Positions 19,776 through 28,762 of a DNA stretch of 64,000 nt are shown piece by piece. The stretch covers positions 186,001 to 250,000 of the forward strand of contig CAWJHE010000014.1 of the NCBI GenBank assembly GCA_963842455.1. The letters are read 5' to 3'. This DNA comes from CAWJHE01 sp963842455. GTDB taxonomy: Bacteria > Chloroflexota > Anaerolineae > Anaerolineales > UBA4823. How positions within the stretch are numbered: the first letter of the stretch is position 1; each line of letters starts with the position of its first letter. Position numbers and translations under genes: made by a program. Below the pieces are notes generated by a model. The model had not been told where the DNA came from, ran no database searches, and saw only the letters and a list, made by a program, of their open reading frames with translations.

Positions 19776-21732
19776 ATGCCAAACAAAATCACGATTACCA
19801 AAACCTTACTCATCGCACTCCTCGCCTTGTTTCATTTTCGCCCCCACCCACCCGGCAGTCGCTGGCGTGAATGTCTGGACCAGCTATGGGCCGGAAGGCG
19901 GCAGGGTCTACACCCTGGCGATTGACCCGCTCACGTCCGGCGTGGTCTATGCAGGAACGCATTCCCATGGCGTTTTCAAGAGCAGCGACGGCGGCGCCAG
20001 CTGGAGCCCGGCTAACACCGGCCTGGGCGATCTATATATTTTTTCGTTAGCAATCGACCCGACCACACCAGACAGGCTGTATGCAGGCACGGGGAATGGC
20101 GTCTTCAAGAGCACGGACGGGGGCGACACTTGGAGCCCAGCCAACAGCGGGATCACTTTTCATTCAGTGCAAGCCCTGGCAATCGACCCGCTCACGCCGG
20201 ATATCCTATACGCCGGCGTATCGAACTCAGGGATATTCAAGAGCATAAATGCGGGCGCAAGCTGGAGCTCGATCAACTCCGGCATGCCCTTTGGCATGAT
20301 TTACAGCCTGGCGATCGATCCAATCACGCCTGCAACGCTGTACGTAGGAACGGAAGAGGGTGTGGTTAAGAGCATCAACGGGGGCGAGAGCTGGAGCCTA
20401 ACCAATACCGGTTTGACTGCTGGTTCTGTGCTCGCCCTGGCGGTTCACCCAACCACGCCCAATATCATCTTTGCCGGCGCCAGTAACTCTGGTCTGTACA
20501 AAAGCAGTGATTTCGGCGAAAACTGGAGCGCGGCTAACACCGGTCTGACAACCACTGAAGTGCGCAGCCTGGCCATCGATCCAACCACGCCGGATACCCT
20601 GTACATCGGGAGTTTCGATGGCGTGTTCAAAAGCACAGACGGCGCAGCAAGCTGGAGCGCAGCCAGCGCTGGTCTGAATGGCTCAGAGGTTCGCACCCTG
20701 GCGATTGACCCTTCCACCCCAAGCGCCGTGTACACCGCTACGGAAAGCGATGGGGTCTTCAAAAGCTCCGATAGTGGCGCAAGCTGGTCGGAAATCAACA
20801 GTGGGTTGGTCGCTACGATGGTTTATGCCCTGGCGATGGATCCGCTGACACCCAGTATTCTCTACACAGGGACCTACATCAATGGCGTCTTCAAAAGTGT
20901 GGATGGCGCTGAGAGCTGGAGCGCGGCTAATACGGGTTTAAATTCGCCTTATATTTATTCCCTGGCGGTTGATCCAACGACGCCTACCACAGTGTACGCA
21001 GGTACCTGGAGCAGCGGTGTGTTCAAGAGCACCAACAGCGGTGCGAGCTGGAGCCCAGCCAATACAGGCATCACTTTGGCAACTGTGAATGACCTGGCGA
21101 TCGACCCGCTGACGCCCACGACCCTGTATGCCGCCACCATGACTTATGGTGTCGCGAAAAGCACTAACAGCGGCGCCAGTTGGAGCACGATCAATTCCGG
21201 AATGACTGCTTCCTTCCTTTACTCCATAGTGATTGACCCGCAGACTCCAAGCACCCTCTACGTAGGCGGTTTTCCCGGCGGTGTGTTCAAAAGCACCAAT
21301 AGCGGCGCGAGCTGGAGCCAGGTAAAAAACGGCTTGCCAATTAATTCGATTCGCGCCCTGGCGATTGATCCACAGACACCGACCAGCCTCTACGCGGGGA
21401 CTGGAGGCGGCGGCGTTTTCAAGAGCGTCAACGGCGGCGCAAGCTGGAGTGCGATCAACGCCGGCATAGGATCTTATCAGATTAACGCCCTGGAAATTGA
21501 CCCACTGGCGCCGAGCACTCTTTATGCTGGGACAAGCAATGGGGTGTTCAAGAGCGTCAACGGCGGCGGAAACTGGTCCGCATTGAATACCGGCTTGACG
21601 CATCCTGATGTAAGCACTCTGGTGATTGATCCGTTCTTTCCGAGCAGCGTTTATGCTGGAACACCGGGTGGCGGCGTGTTTTCCATCTGGCAACATGAAC
21701 ACCAGGTTCTGATGCCATTGATTTATCACTAA
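19776..21732 (+). CDS. Secreted Asp-box beta-propeller protein 4, frameshift in the signal peptide
   Basis: ATG 19776 (preceded by AGAGGA) opens a leader TKTLLIALLALF; one base too many near 19830-19840 separates it from the mature start APTHPAVAGVNVWTSYGPEGG. After that, about 13 to 14 Asp-box repeats run unbroken to 21732. Many repeats have STNSGASW or SVNGGGNW variants. The tail is VLMPLIYH. The annotated start would otherwise fall at an internal codon (19867) and the protein would seem non-secreted. Nearest relative by its N-terminus is the second half of protein 2 (NVWTxxGPxGG). Confidence 0.84.
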
Positions 21733-21748
21733 GTTTGGAGTAACCAAC

Positions 21749-22273
21749 ATGCAAATTCGCCCGGCCCAAACCCAAGACACTGCAGAGCTTCAACGCTTGA
21801 TCGCCGAATTCCGCGTAGCCCTGGCCGAAATACGCGGCCGGGTGCGAGATATCGATTTGAACGCTGCCCAGGCTGAGCTGGCGGAATATCATGTCAAAGG
21901 CTTCCCGATCTATGTGGCCGAGGCTGAGCTGGGCGAGTTGGTTGGTTACCTGGTGTGCCGGGTAGAGGGCGAGGTGGTCTGGGCGGAGTCGCTGTATGTG
22001 CGCCCCAACGTGCAGCGTCAGGGCATAGGCACGGCGCTGTATGCCCAGGCGGAATTGTTGGCCCATGAGCTGGGCGGCGATGCGCCTTATAACTGGGTGG
22101 ACCCGGACAATGAGAAGATCATCCGCTTTCTGCAGCAGCGCGGCTATAACGTGCTCAACCTGATCGAGCTGCGCCGCCCGTACACGGGGGAAGAGCTGGC
22201 GCACAGGGTGCAGGTTGGCGATTACGAGTTCGACCGCAGGCAATTCAACCCGCGTTTGCACAAGTTGGAGTGA
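21749..22273 (+). CDS. GNAT-family N-acetyltransferase
   Basis: 174 residues. The acetyl-CoA-binding signature RPNVQRQGIGTALYAQAE (motif A, Q/RxxGxG/A) lies around residues 88-105. The preceding strand is EVVWAESLYV, and motif B with the NEKIIRFLQQRGYNVLNLIEL block ends the domain, as in GNATs acting on small molecules or protein N-termini. GGAGT is 10 bases before the ATG. It follows the fourth propeller gene by 16 bases and may be co-transcribed, but no functional tie is apparent. Confidence 0.88.
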   Translation: MQIRPAQTQDTAELQRLIAEFRVALAEIRGRVRDIDLNAAQAELAEYHVKGFPIYVAEAELGELVGYLVCRVEGEVVWAESLYVRPNVQRQGIGTALYAQAELLAHELGGDAPYNWVDPDNEKIIRFLQQRGYNVLNLIELRRPYTGEELAHRVQVGDYEFDRRQFNPRLHKLE

Positions 22274-22305
22274 AGTCAGCTAAGTTGGTATACTTTGGCG
22301 AATAA

Positions 22306-23693
22306 TTATTTCATCAGCACTGGCAGGTAAATCTTTAAGGGTGGCGTAAATTCGTATGAGCCCATATCGCAGCGGGTAAAACCATCCGAGTCGCCATCCA
22401 CCGGCCGGGTAACCCCGCGCTGGTCGAAGGTAGGTGTGCAAAATTTGGGGTGCCCACTGTCGATGGCCGGGCTGTTTTCAGTCAGCGGATAGGTCTGCGT
22501 GAAACCGCCATAATCACCTAATGGACCGAGTAGCGGGTTATCAGTGATATTGCCAAGCCCCGTGTAGCCGCCTTGGATCAAGCTGTAGGTGATGGGGGTT
22601 ATATTCACACTAAAATTGTAGATTTGATCGGGACTGTTAGCCCACAGAATAACGTTGATCATGGTAGGGTTGCTATGATCATCCATGTATAGTCCGCCGC
22701 CATCCCCCGTAGTGGTGTTGCCGTAAAAGGTAGCATTGGTGATCTCGCCGCTGCTACCGATGTTGAAGATCGCGCCGCCGCCAACTGAACTAGCCGTGTT
22801 TGCAGAAAAGGTGATATTTCTAATACCGGTTCGCTGAGATAATTATAGATGCCTCCACCACCTATCACAGCCTGGTTGTTTTCAAAGGTAACATTGATCA
22901 AGACTGGGTTGCTAGCTGCATTCGCCATCGCCCCGCCATAATTTGCCTGATTACCCGAGAAGACCACATCCGTCAGTTCAGCATGGCTGTTAGCCGTGTT
23001 GTACAGGCCGCCGCCCTGGCTGGCAGTGTTGGCGACGAAGCGGACGTTGGTCAACACCGGGCTGCTGCCATCGTTGAACAAACCGCCGCCGGGCAGGTCG
23101 GCATGGTTATTGACAAAGTTTATGTTCCGAAGGGTCAGGTTGGTGCTGTAGCTGTTATACATGCCAGCCCCGCTTTCACTAGCAGCGTCCCCGCCGGTGA
23201 TGGTGAAGCCGTCCAGTGTGGCGCGATCGACCCATTGATCCGCCATGACGACATGCAGGGCATTTGTGCCAGTCAAAGATGAGTCTGTTCCAGACGGACT
23301 ATAACCAACCGCGTTGATATCGTTGCGGTCCACATCCCCGCTTAGGGTGGTCAGGTTAGCCACCCAATCCCGTTGTTCACGATCATCTTCGTCGCCATTG
23401 AAACCGGCCAGGATGGTCACGCCGCTTTTGAGGAAGAATGTATCCACCTGGGAATATCCAGGGTAATGCGTGCCCCTTTTTACCCAGATTTCATTCCCAT
23501 CAATCGCCTGGGTGATGGCTCGCTGCAGGCTGCAAGCAGTCGCCCAGCTTTCGCAGTCAGCGCTCTCGCTGCCATTCGGGACGGCAAATAAGACACCCCC
23601 GCCAGCACGTGCGGGCTGCAAACCGGTTGCGTTTAAGCTCATCACAGCCACCAACAAAAAAAGCAACATTATGAATAGTGATCGGTTTTGCAT
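22306..23693 (-). CDS. Secreted right-handed beta-helix protein (polymorphic outer-membrane-repeat-like), one frameshift
   Basis: Starts at ATG 23693, with GGGGAGG 7 bases upstream and a signal peptide (LFIMLLFLLVAVMSLNATG); an ATG at 23795 is unlikely. The N-terminal region has the ADCESWATACSLQRAI block seen before choice-of-anchor-Q beta-helices. Repeats of the Chlamydia Pmp-like kind follow (GGGLFNDGSSPVLTNVRFVAN, GGGLYNTANSHAEL, GGAMANAASNPVLINVTFENN). A shift near 22830 connects to IRNITFSANTASSVGGG and on to 22306. Its last residues, IYLPVLMK, resemble the tails of the propeller proteins although the folds differ. Probably a surface protein. Confidence 0.82.
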
Positions 23694-23846
23694 ATCTTTA
23701 CCTCCCCTTCTGAGATGATTAAAGAAAACCGAGGGGTACATCACCTCAAGGAGAGCACTGGTCCTGGATGCGTAAAACACTCCGATGAAGTGCAACCGGG
23801 CACATTGGAAAATTATAACAGATCAGTTCTAAGCGCTAAGCTAGCT

Positions 23847-24422
23847 TCAATTTGCTTGTTCTTTCGCCTTGGAAAACAATTCTATTAGATTTAAATTCTG
23901 AGCCAAATTCTCAAGATAATCATAATCCAAAATATCTTTCTGGACCTTTAGGATACCGATTACATCACGCCACTGTCGCTCTGAAACCTCACCGCCTAAA
24001 CGATACCAGGATAATTTCGCAAGCAATAAATCTTCCGGACTTGTAACCCAGGCTTTTAGTTCAGGATCAGAAGAGATAACTTCCTGTTTGGCTCGCAAGA
24101 ATTGCATTTTCGTGAAATAGGAATCCGCTGGCAAGAAAATATCCACTTTAAACATGGATAAGCGATGAATAATGTTGAAACTTGAACGCTGCTGGACGGC
24201 ATCGATTATCATCATTTGATCGATATAGAAATGATCGCTCAATTCATTTACTAATAATGTAATGTGCGCCATTTGCAGGTCAGCAATAATATCTGAATCT
24301 TGAGTGGTCCGAACCATGCCAAACAATGTACTGGCCATTGATCCACCGATAAAATACGAAACCCCCAGCTTTTCCAGGCAACTTGTTACCAGGAGGGTGA
24401 CTGAAATGGCATCATCTTCCAT
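23847..24422 (-). CDS. Nucleotidyltransferase-superfamily protein
   Basis: 191 residues from ATG 24422; the frame is open further upstream to 24464, which would deepen the overlap with the previous gene. The segment VSYFIGGSMASTLFGMVRTTQDSDIIADL carries the GGS and DxD-like catalytic pattern of Pol-beta-type nucleotidyltransferases (DUF6036/AbiEii-like). The later HRLSMFKVDIFLP supplies the third acidic strand, and TSPEDLLLAKLSWYR is typical of this group. It overlaps the small upstream gene by 11 bases, so the two are translated together. The pair resembles toxin-antitoxin or nucleotidylation modules, but that role is inferred. Confidence 0.75.
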   Translation of the reverse strand: MEDDAISVTLLVTSCLEKLGVSYFIGGSMASTLFGMVRTTQDSDIIADLQMAHITLLVNELSDHFYIDQMMIIDAVQQRSSFNIIHRLSMFKVDIFLPADSYFTKMQFLRAKQEVISSDPELKAWVTSPEDLLLAKLSWYRLGGEVSERQWRDVIGILKVQKDILDYDYLENLAQNLNLIELFSKAKEQAN

Positions 24423-24666
24423 AATCAGACACCCCATACACCTTCTTTGCCAATTCTTCTCCAAGTACTAAATCTGCCAAACGTCGCGTTATTTCACTTT
24501 CATCTGCTGTCGGAAAGCGTTTACGCAACCCTGCTTTGGCTAATTCATGGGCAGAGGCATTCAAGCTGACCAGCATTTCCATCTTTCGCCAGGTGGGTAC
24601 ATCTCGCAGAAGCTTGATTTGGAGATCTTCTATATCAGGATGTGTGTCTGAGTAATAGCCGCTCAT
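24412..24666 (-). CDS. Small helical partner of the nucleotidyltransferase
   Basis: 84 residues, soluble, alpha-helical in pattern. Recognisable segments are IEDLQIKLLRDVPTWRKMEM and RKRFPTADESEITRRLADLVLGEELAKKVYG. I know this as a conserved hypothetical often placed just before a nucleotidyltransferase gene, but no function is established. The overlap with the next gene and the small size would fit an antitoxin or adaptor; there is no DNA-binding motif that I can see. Confidence 0.68.
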   Translation of the reverse strand: MSGYYSDTHPDIEDLQIKLLRDVPTWRKMEMLVSLNASAHELAKAGLRKRFPTADESEITRRLADLVLGEELAKKVYGVSDYGR

Positions 24667-25005
24667 CGTTGAAAATCCTATTGGCTTGAATGATCAGGCT
24701 TTCATATTTCCAGCCTATGCTAACAACAGGCTGCTTCCATTTCGATTTTAGCATATTTATTAACAAACTCTGCACTTTCCCCGTCTCTGCCAGGGTGTCC
24801 ATGACGCGTGAGTGCGATACTATCCCAATAGATATGCCCGGCGGCCTATCATGAACAAACTGAAGTTTATTCAACATGTGACGTAAGCTACGGCTCGCGC
24901 CTGGACAGTAGCCAACCGGGGATATCCAAAAGAAATCGCGCCGCATGCAACGGATCGCAGGTTGGTGTAGCTGCGACGGGTGAAAGCGGGTAAAATCGAT
25001 ATCGC
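24667..25005. other. Intergenic region, nothing supported
   Basis: A minus-strand frame is open from 25171 to 24635, but its first half is antisense to the glycosyltransferase and reads as low-quality Arg/Pro-rich sequence. The part at 24635-24880 (KLQFVHDRPPGISIG and beyond) looks slightly more protein-like, perhaps a fragment. No RBS or family was recognised. Confidence 0.35.
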
Positions 25006-26542
25006 ATGAACGCGACAAACTCGCCCGATCAAGATTTGAAGGCAGGCGCTCCCTTCTTTGGCGTAAAGCTAACCTGGAACGGGCTGGCAATTCTGGCTGC
25101 GTTGGCGTTGGGCAGCGGGCTGCGCCTGTATTTCTACCTGTTGAACCGCTCGCTGTGGTTCGACGAAGCACTGCTGGCGCTTAACCTGGTCGATCGATCC
25201 TTCGCTGAGCTGCTGCAACCACTGGAAAATAACCAGGGTGCACCGTTGGGCTTCCTGATGGTGCAAAAGGCCGTCATCAGCACGCTCGGCAATCGTGATT
25301 ATCTGCTGCGCCTGTTCCCTTTGCTTGGCGGGCTGGCCTCCTTGCCCTTGTTTTACCTGGCCGCCAGGCGCTTTCTGCAGCCCTTTGCCGTTCAGGCTGC
25401 GCTTTGGCTGATGGCCATCTCCCCCCCTTTGATTTACTACGCCAGCGAAAACAAACAATATTCCACGGATGTTTTCTTCGCGGTGCTATTGCTCTGGTTG
25501 GCCGGGCGTTATCTGCAAAATCCAACGCATGACCGCAAGCTGGTTTGGTTAGCCATTTGCGGAGCCGTGGCGCTCTGGTTCTCGCATCCCAGCTTGTTTG
25601 TTCTGGCAGGGTTTCTCTTCGCCTTTTGTATAGAAAGCCTGATTATACGGGATAGGCAACGCCTGGTGAAATTGCTGGCTGCCGGAGCGTTGGGTATGGC
25701 CAGCCTGGCGCTGACCTATGTGCTTAGCCTGCAGCACCTGGCTGCTAACGCGAGCCTCAAGAATTATTGGCAGGCGTCTTTTGCGCCTATTCCGCCCTGG
25801 GAAAATTGGTCCTGGTATGCGCAAGTGGGCTTTCAAATTTTAGAGAACCCTCTAAAATTACCCGTCACCTGGCTGAGCCTGGCTGTTCTGACCGCTGGCA
25901 TGCTTTCGCTGTTCGTGCGCCAACGCAGCACAGGCTTACTGATAAGCTTGCCCATTCTCTTGACCCTGGTTGCCTCTGCCCTGGAAAAATATCCCTTTGG
26001 CGAGCGCCTGGGCTTGTTTATGACGCCCATGCTCCTGCTTATCCTGGCGGAAGGGATGGATATGATCCGGATTAAGCTGCGGGAAATCAACCTGCCGCTA
26101 TCCATTATTGCCTTTTTGGCGCTTCTGATCTATTTCGCTTACCCCGCCTGGCAAGAGAATTCCAGAATGCTCGCTCCCGCCGCGTTAAAACGAGCACATC
26201 AAACCCTTGCTGGTCCATCTGCGCGAGAATATGCACCCACAAGACCGCATTTATGTCTATTACGGCAGTGGGCCAGCCTTTCGCTACTATGCCCCGCAAT
26301 TTGGCTTTGTGGAAGAAAGCTACTGGATCGGCGCCTATAACAGGGATCATCCCGATCAGTATTTGCAGGAAATTGAGCGCTTTGCTGGAAGCGGACGGGT
26401 TTGGTTTCTGTTTTCACACAACTGCGCCTGGTGCGCAGTGAATGAAGAAGCTTATATCCTGGCGCACTTGGAACAATTCGGGCAGCGGCAAGAAGCGCTC
26501 ACTCAAACAAACGCCAGCCTGTACTTGTACGACCTGCGCTGA
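25006..26542 (+). CDS. Polytopic membrane glycosyltransferase (GT-C, ArnT/PMT-like), one frameshift
   Basis: About 511 residues when a shift near 26188-26192 (in an AAAA run) is bridged; the downstream frame continues as HIKPLLVHLRENMHPQDRIYVYYG to 26542. Some ten membrane helices are visible. The first extracytoplasmic loop carries RSLWFDEALLALN, the Asp-Glu catalytic motif of the lipid-linked-sugar GT-C class, and SPPLIYYASENKQYSTD is a typical following block. It would transfer a sugar from a polyprenyl-phosphate donor outside the membrane. Acceptor unknown. The last 110 residues are a soluble domain. Confidence 0.82.
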
Positions 26543-26602
26543 GCTGCGATGTGTTCGCCGGCATGGGTTATCAAACCGCCTGTTTCGTGAGAAAATGAGA
26601 CC

Positions 26603-27211
26603 ATGAAAAAGTTCCTGCTGCTCACATTGATCTTCTTGCTAGCGTCTTGTTCGCAAAATGCAAATTCCGTTCCCTCCAACAGCGCATCTCCTGCCGCGCA
26701 GAAATCCCCACTAAGCCAGTCCGAACTGATACCCTGGTTTGCAGACGCGCCTGTCGCAATCGACGACCTGGACCTGCAAGCGCTGGCCATCCTGGACGGC
26801 GATTTGCCGCCGGGTTACCAGGGTGGGCAGGTTTACGATGGTTTGCCTAAGATTTTCGAGGGCCTTCCGCCAGCTGAGCTCGCATTCTACCAGCTGATTG
26901 AGCGCGAGGGTTCGGGGGCTGGTGGCGTCGCCATCCTGTTCTTCCCGGATGCGGATCAGGTCAACCAGGCTTATGATCGATTACTTCAGGGCATGGTCAT
27001 CGAGGAGACTGAGCGTATTTCGGGGCTTGGGGAGCGCGCCCATGTCTACATTTTTTACCAGGCAGGCGTATCCTTCCGTTTTGTGGATGCGCTTTTTGAG
27101 CGCTGCGGGACTGTGGTCCACATCCGCCTGGGCGACACCTTCAACAAGGATGAAGCTGTCAGCTATGCGAAAAAATTAGACCAGCGGCTGTTGGATGCGA
27201 TTTGTCAGTAA
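26603..27211 (+). CDS. Lipoprotein, unknown function
   Basis: 202 residues. The leader KKFLLLTLIFLLASCS gives a lipobox LASC with Cys 16. A short Ser/Ala/Pro-rich spacer leads to a globular domain (about 45-202) that contains LPPGYQGGQVYDGLPKIFEG and AVAILFFPDADQVNQAYDRL-like alpha/beta segments. The pattern recalls small secreted lipoproteins of Anaerolineae; no family named. It lies 60 bases after the glycosyltransferase and before a tRNA gene on the other strand. Confidence 0.72.
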   Translation: MKKFLLLTLIFLLASCSQNANSVPSNSASPAAQKSPLSQSELIPWFADAPVAIDDLDLQALAILDGDLPPGYQGGQVYDGLPKIFEGLPPAELAFYQLIEREGSGAGGVAILFFPDADQVNQAYDRLLQGMVIEETERISGLGERAHVYIFYQAGVSFRFVDALFERCGTVVHIRLGDTFNKDEAVSYAKKLDQRLLDAICQ

Positions 27212-27255
27212 GAGAGTCAACAAAAAAACCCATCCATTGGACAGGTTTTTAGTTG

Positions 27256-27327
27256 TGGCGAGAGTGGGATTTGAACCCACGACCAAGGGCTTATGAGTCC
27301 CCTGCTCTACCACTGAGCTACCTCGCC
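27256..27327 (-). tRNA. tRNA-Met(CAU)
   Basis: On the minus strand the acceptor stem GGCGAGG pairs with TCTCGCC (one G-T pair), followed by discriminator A. The D arm is GCTC...GAGC, the anticodon loop CTCATAA gives CAU with T33 and A37, and the T arm GTGGG TTCAAAT CCCAC is perfect. The CCA end is not encoded. It does not show the C1-A72 mismatch of an initiator, so it is an elongator Met tRNA, or an Ile2 tRNA whose C34 becomes lysidine. Confidence 0.95.
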
Positions 27328-27404
27328 GTGATTCAAGCTGCAAAATATTACTACGCTCCACTGGTTTTGTCAACAACCTTTTTACTTTTTGTAAACCAAA
27401 CTTT

Positions 27405-27606
27405 AAAAGTGAACCATCTAAACTTCAAAAGTGAACTATTAAGAAATGAAAAGTGAACTCAGGTAAACTTCAAAAGTGAACATCGCAACTTGAAAAGTGA
27501 ACCACTCATGGTAGAAAGAACCCAAAAACGGGAGGACCTGACCATGACACAAGTTCACAAACGATTCACTGCCGAGCAAGCAATCCCAACCCAGATAGAA
27601 ACCTGA
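27405..27606 (+). mobile_element. Insertion-sequence relic: five AAAAGTGAAC repeats and the first 20 codons of a transposase-like ORF
   Basis: AAAAGTGAAC occurs at 27405, 27427, 27449, 27472 and 27493, a regular spacing of 21-23 bases, as in the multiple transposase-binding sites at the ends of some IS elements (IS21 is one family with such ends). GGGAGGACC then precedes ATG 27544, and the product begins MTQVHKRFTAEQ, like the N-terminus of integrase-type transposases, before a stop at 27606. The rest is missing, so only one end remains. Confidence 0.65.
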
Positions 27607-27818
27607 GCAAATCCTTCTGGTTTACTTAGTATGGGATGAGAAGAAAGTACTTATTCAGGAATAATTCGTATCCAATCTCAGATTTCCTCGTCATAACCTA
27701 CAGAGAAGTTAAATCCCAGGCAAAGGCTTAATACAACGCGCCTCTTCTTCGGGGAAACCCTACCAGTCAATTTAACCTGGGGAAAAAAAGAGTATGAATT
27801 ACGAAAGGAAATTGTAGG

Positions 27819-28349
27819 ATGAAAACTACTTTATTAAGTCTATTGGTTGCCTTTGCGTTAGCCATGGGCGGGGTTAGCGACAAAGCCACCCAGGAGCAGG
27901 TCCCGGAAATGCTTCAACGGGCAAATCAGCTCGTGTACCAGATGGTCAAACTCGGCGAGGATGGGCAGCCTGTCCCGCAGGAGTTGGCTCACCTGTATAT
28001 GGAGAAGATGTACAAGGCGTTTGGCGAGGCCGCCGGAATGAAGAAAGCCGATCAAACAAAAGCTATGCAGCAGATCCGCACCGCCTTGCAGACCCAATCT
28101 CAAACGATGACCCAATTCCGCAAGAATTTCCCTGAGAATGCCGACCCATTGATGGCGCAGGTCATGGAAATGCTACAAGCCCAGAACCGGTTGGTCAGCC
28201 TGGGCACAACCGATCCACTGGCGTTCAAAGCTGTCGTGCGTCAAATGCTTTCGGCGGGCATGCCTGCGGATAAGACGCCCAGCCAATCGGTTGGCGCCGG
28301 CAAGAACTCAGCCAATGGAGGCGGAAAAGGCAGTAAAGGCGGGAAGTAA
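27819..28349 (+). CDS. Small exported protein with a Gly/Lys-rich tail, unknown function
   Basis: 176 residues. A leader (LLSLLVAFALAMGG) is followed by a helical, Gln/Met-rich domain (VPEMLQRANQLVYQMVKL, TQFRKNFPENADPLMAQV) and a flexible tail ending in a run of GGGKGSKGGK. AGGAAATTG precedes the ATG. A strong terminator follows at 28515. It has no cysteine and no known motif. The basic tail might bind polyanions; this is only a guess. Confidence 0.62.
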   Translation: MKTTLLSLLVAFALAMGGVSDKATQEQVPEMLQRANQLVYQMVKLGEDGQPVPQELAHLYMEKMYKAFGEAAGMKKADQTKAMQQIRTALQTQSQTMTQFRKNFPENADPLMAQVMEMLQAQNRLVSLGTTDPLAFKAVVRQMLSAGMPADKTPSQSVGAGKNSANGGGKGSKGGK

Positions 28350-28514
28350 ATTCCTCACCTCCTGTCAAAGAAGTGGATAAACGCCAACTCGTTGGCGCAC
28401 TCCCCCACAAGCGAAGCGGGCGGACGAGGTAGATAAACCACGCTCCGTCTAATGCCCAGCGGATTACGGAGATAGCAATTACTCCGTCACTGCGCTAAGT
28501 GGATATCAGCAACC

Positions 28515-28553
28515 AGACCCTATAGGTTTCCACAACCTTTAGGGTCTTTTTTT
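28515..28553 (+). terminator. Terminator after the small exported protein gene
   Basis: A 14-bp stem (agaccctataggtt / aacctttagggtct, one mismatch), 5-base loop, then a run of seven T. Its AGACCCT...AGGGTCT stem is shared with the terminators at 30763 and 31482. Confidence 0.88.
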
Positions 28554-28605
28554 GTTTGAATTGACCTCAAAAAAGAATTAGCCATACCGAAGTTGTCTGA
28601 ACCAT

Positions 28606-28634
28606 TTGACAAAGCACATCTTTCTCACCATAAT
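28606..28634 (+). promoter_or_regulatory. Promoter of the fifth Asp-box gene (TTGACA-17-CATAAT)
   Basis: TTGACA at 28606-28611 and CATAAT at 28629-28634 with 17 bases between. The gene begins about 130 bases downstream, leaving a sizeable leader. The rest of 28350-28762 holds the terminator at 28515 and no gene. Confidence 0.7.
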
Positions 28635-28762
28635 ATAACTATCCATTTTCCTCCACTGCCAGCACTTTTCCTCGGGGAAATTAAGGATGACCTACAATGC
28701 CTGGCTGATTTCTACACGAATTTTTCGAAAAAATTTCATTTATGGCGTTCCACAGGAGGTGA

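Noticed and set aside
13753..21780. Long antisense ORFs across the propeller genes (up to 280 residues)
   Set aside because: They mirror the repeated Asp-box coding units (repeating AVRAFE/VCALED words) and are shadows created by codon bias.
23847..24666. Firm call of a MNT/HEPN-type toxin-antitoxin pair
   Set aside because: The nucleotidyltransferase domain is visible, but the small partner shows no HEPN RxxxxH motif, so only a tentative link is made.
24635..25171. 178-residue minus-strand ORF
   Set aside because: Mostly antisense to the glycosyltransferase start, Arg-rich, with no motif or start signal; kept only as a remark on the gap.
27405..27502. Possible CRISPR array from the 22-base repeat phasing
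   Set aside because: The repeat core is only 10 bases, spacers are about 12 bases, and there are no cas genes; it fits IS-end binding sites better.
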